NCBI GenBank assembly: GCA_023423695.1
Contig: JAFAFA010000057.1
Coordinates: forward strand, 1 to 40,617
DNA from: Pseudomonadota bacterium
Lineage (GTDB): Bacteria; Pseudomonadota; Alphaproteobacteria; Azospirillales; Azospirillaceae
DNA length: 40,617 nt
Direction: 5' to 3'
The notes under the pieces: generated by a model
Databases searched by the model: none
What the model was told of the DNA's origin: nothing
What the model saw: only the letters and a program-made list of their open reading frames with translations
Translations under genes and position numbers: made by a program
Shown here: positions 40,462 to 40,617 of the stretch, piece after piece
Numbering within the stretch: the stretch's first letter is position 1
Layout: every line of letters starts with the position of its first letter

Positions 40462-40617
40462 CAGCGCCCTCCCTTGCCTGGCAGCCGGTGCATCAGTTCG
40501 CCGACGATGCCGCGGCGGAAGACCAGGACGCAGACGACGAAGATGCAGCCGATCACCACCGGCACCGGCAGGCTGGTGGAGGCGAGGTAGCTTTCCAGCG
40601 TCACCACCAGACCGGCG
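40461..40617 (-). CDS. Branched-chain amino acid ABC transporter permease, LivM-like (5' part outside window)
   Basis: The last 51 codons of a membrane protein: AGLVVTLESYLASTSLPVPV, VIGCIFVVCVLVFRRGIVGE, LMHRLPGKGGR and stop. This pattern, a final transmembrane helix followed by RRGIVGEL, is typical of LivM C-termini. The stop codon overlaps an ATG (TGATG) that begins the decayed receptor region. It may be the permease partner of the binding protein at 29774, on the same strand. Confidence 0.7.
   Translation of the reverse strand, partial: AGLVVTLESYLASTSLPVPVVIGCIFVVCVLVFRRGIVGELMHRLPGKGGR

Overview
The window is a GC-rich, densely coded alphaproteobacterial segment. Codon use, TRAP and Liv-type transporters, the chemoreceptors and the ISNCY/IS30/IS630 relics suggest a Rhodospirillales organism such as Azospirillum; this is inferred from protein style, with no rRNA or marker gene to confirm it. 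No rRNA, tRNA or CRISPR array was seen.

Region 1 (1-14689) looks like one catabolic locus for a pyridine-ring carboxylate. On the minus strand a TRAP binding protein (dctP-like) is followed by a three-subunit molybdenum hydroxylase (coxL-, coxM- and coxS-like, the last fused to a CoxG/SRPBCC domain) and then the TRAP small permease, cut by the window edge. A NicR-like MarR regulator comes next. On the plus strand, divergent from it, lie a Rieske oxygenase (alpha chain fused behind its own ferredoxin and reductase, then beta chain) and four genes matching the lower nicotinate/picolinate pathway: maleate isomerase (nicE-like), N-formylmaleamate deformylase (nicD-like), 2,5-dihydroxypyridine dioxygenase (nicX-like) and maleamate amidase (nicF-like). 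Proposed flow: TRAP uptake, hydroxylation next to the ring nitrogen by the Mo enzyme, para-hydroxylation by the Rieske oxygenase to 2,5-dihydroxypyridine, then ring opening to N-formylmaleamate, maleamate, maleate and fumarate. The upper substrate is not proven. Three copies of a GGTATACTGA-like site sit at the two control regions.

Region 2 (15029-19900) is an insertion-sequence pile: ISNCY copy 1, an IS30-family element with a damaged catalytic triad, ISNCY copy 2, an IS30-like end relic and a serine-recombinase tail fragment.

Region 3 (20123-26215) holds a secreted alpha/beta hydrolase, a Cache chemoreceptor, a dead IS630 copy, a small membrane protein, a broken hydrolase fragment, an inverted IS630 fragment and an IS5-like fragment.

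Region 4 (26216-38170) is a CoA-dependent degradation locus on the minus strand: acyl-CoA dehydrogenase, NDP-forming CoA ligase, SCP2-like protein, alpha/beta hydrolase, Liv-type binding protein, enoyl-CoA hydratase/3-hydroxyacyl-CoA dehydrogenase and aldehyde dehydrogenase. A LysR regulator is divergent. A thiolase gene with a one-base frameshift follows on the plus strand.

Region 5 (38191-40617) is a decayed chemoreceptor gene whose 3' end is joined in frame to an internally deleted piece of etfA, behind the end of a livM-like permease gene cut by the window.
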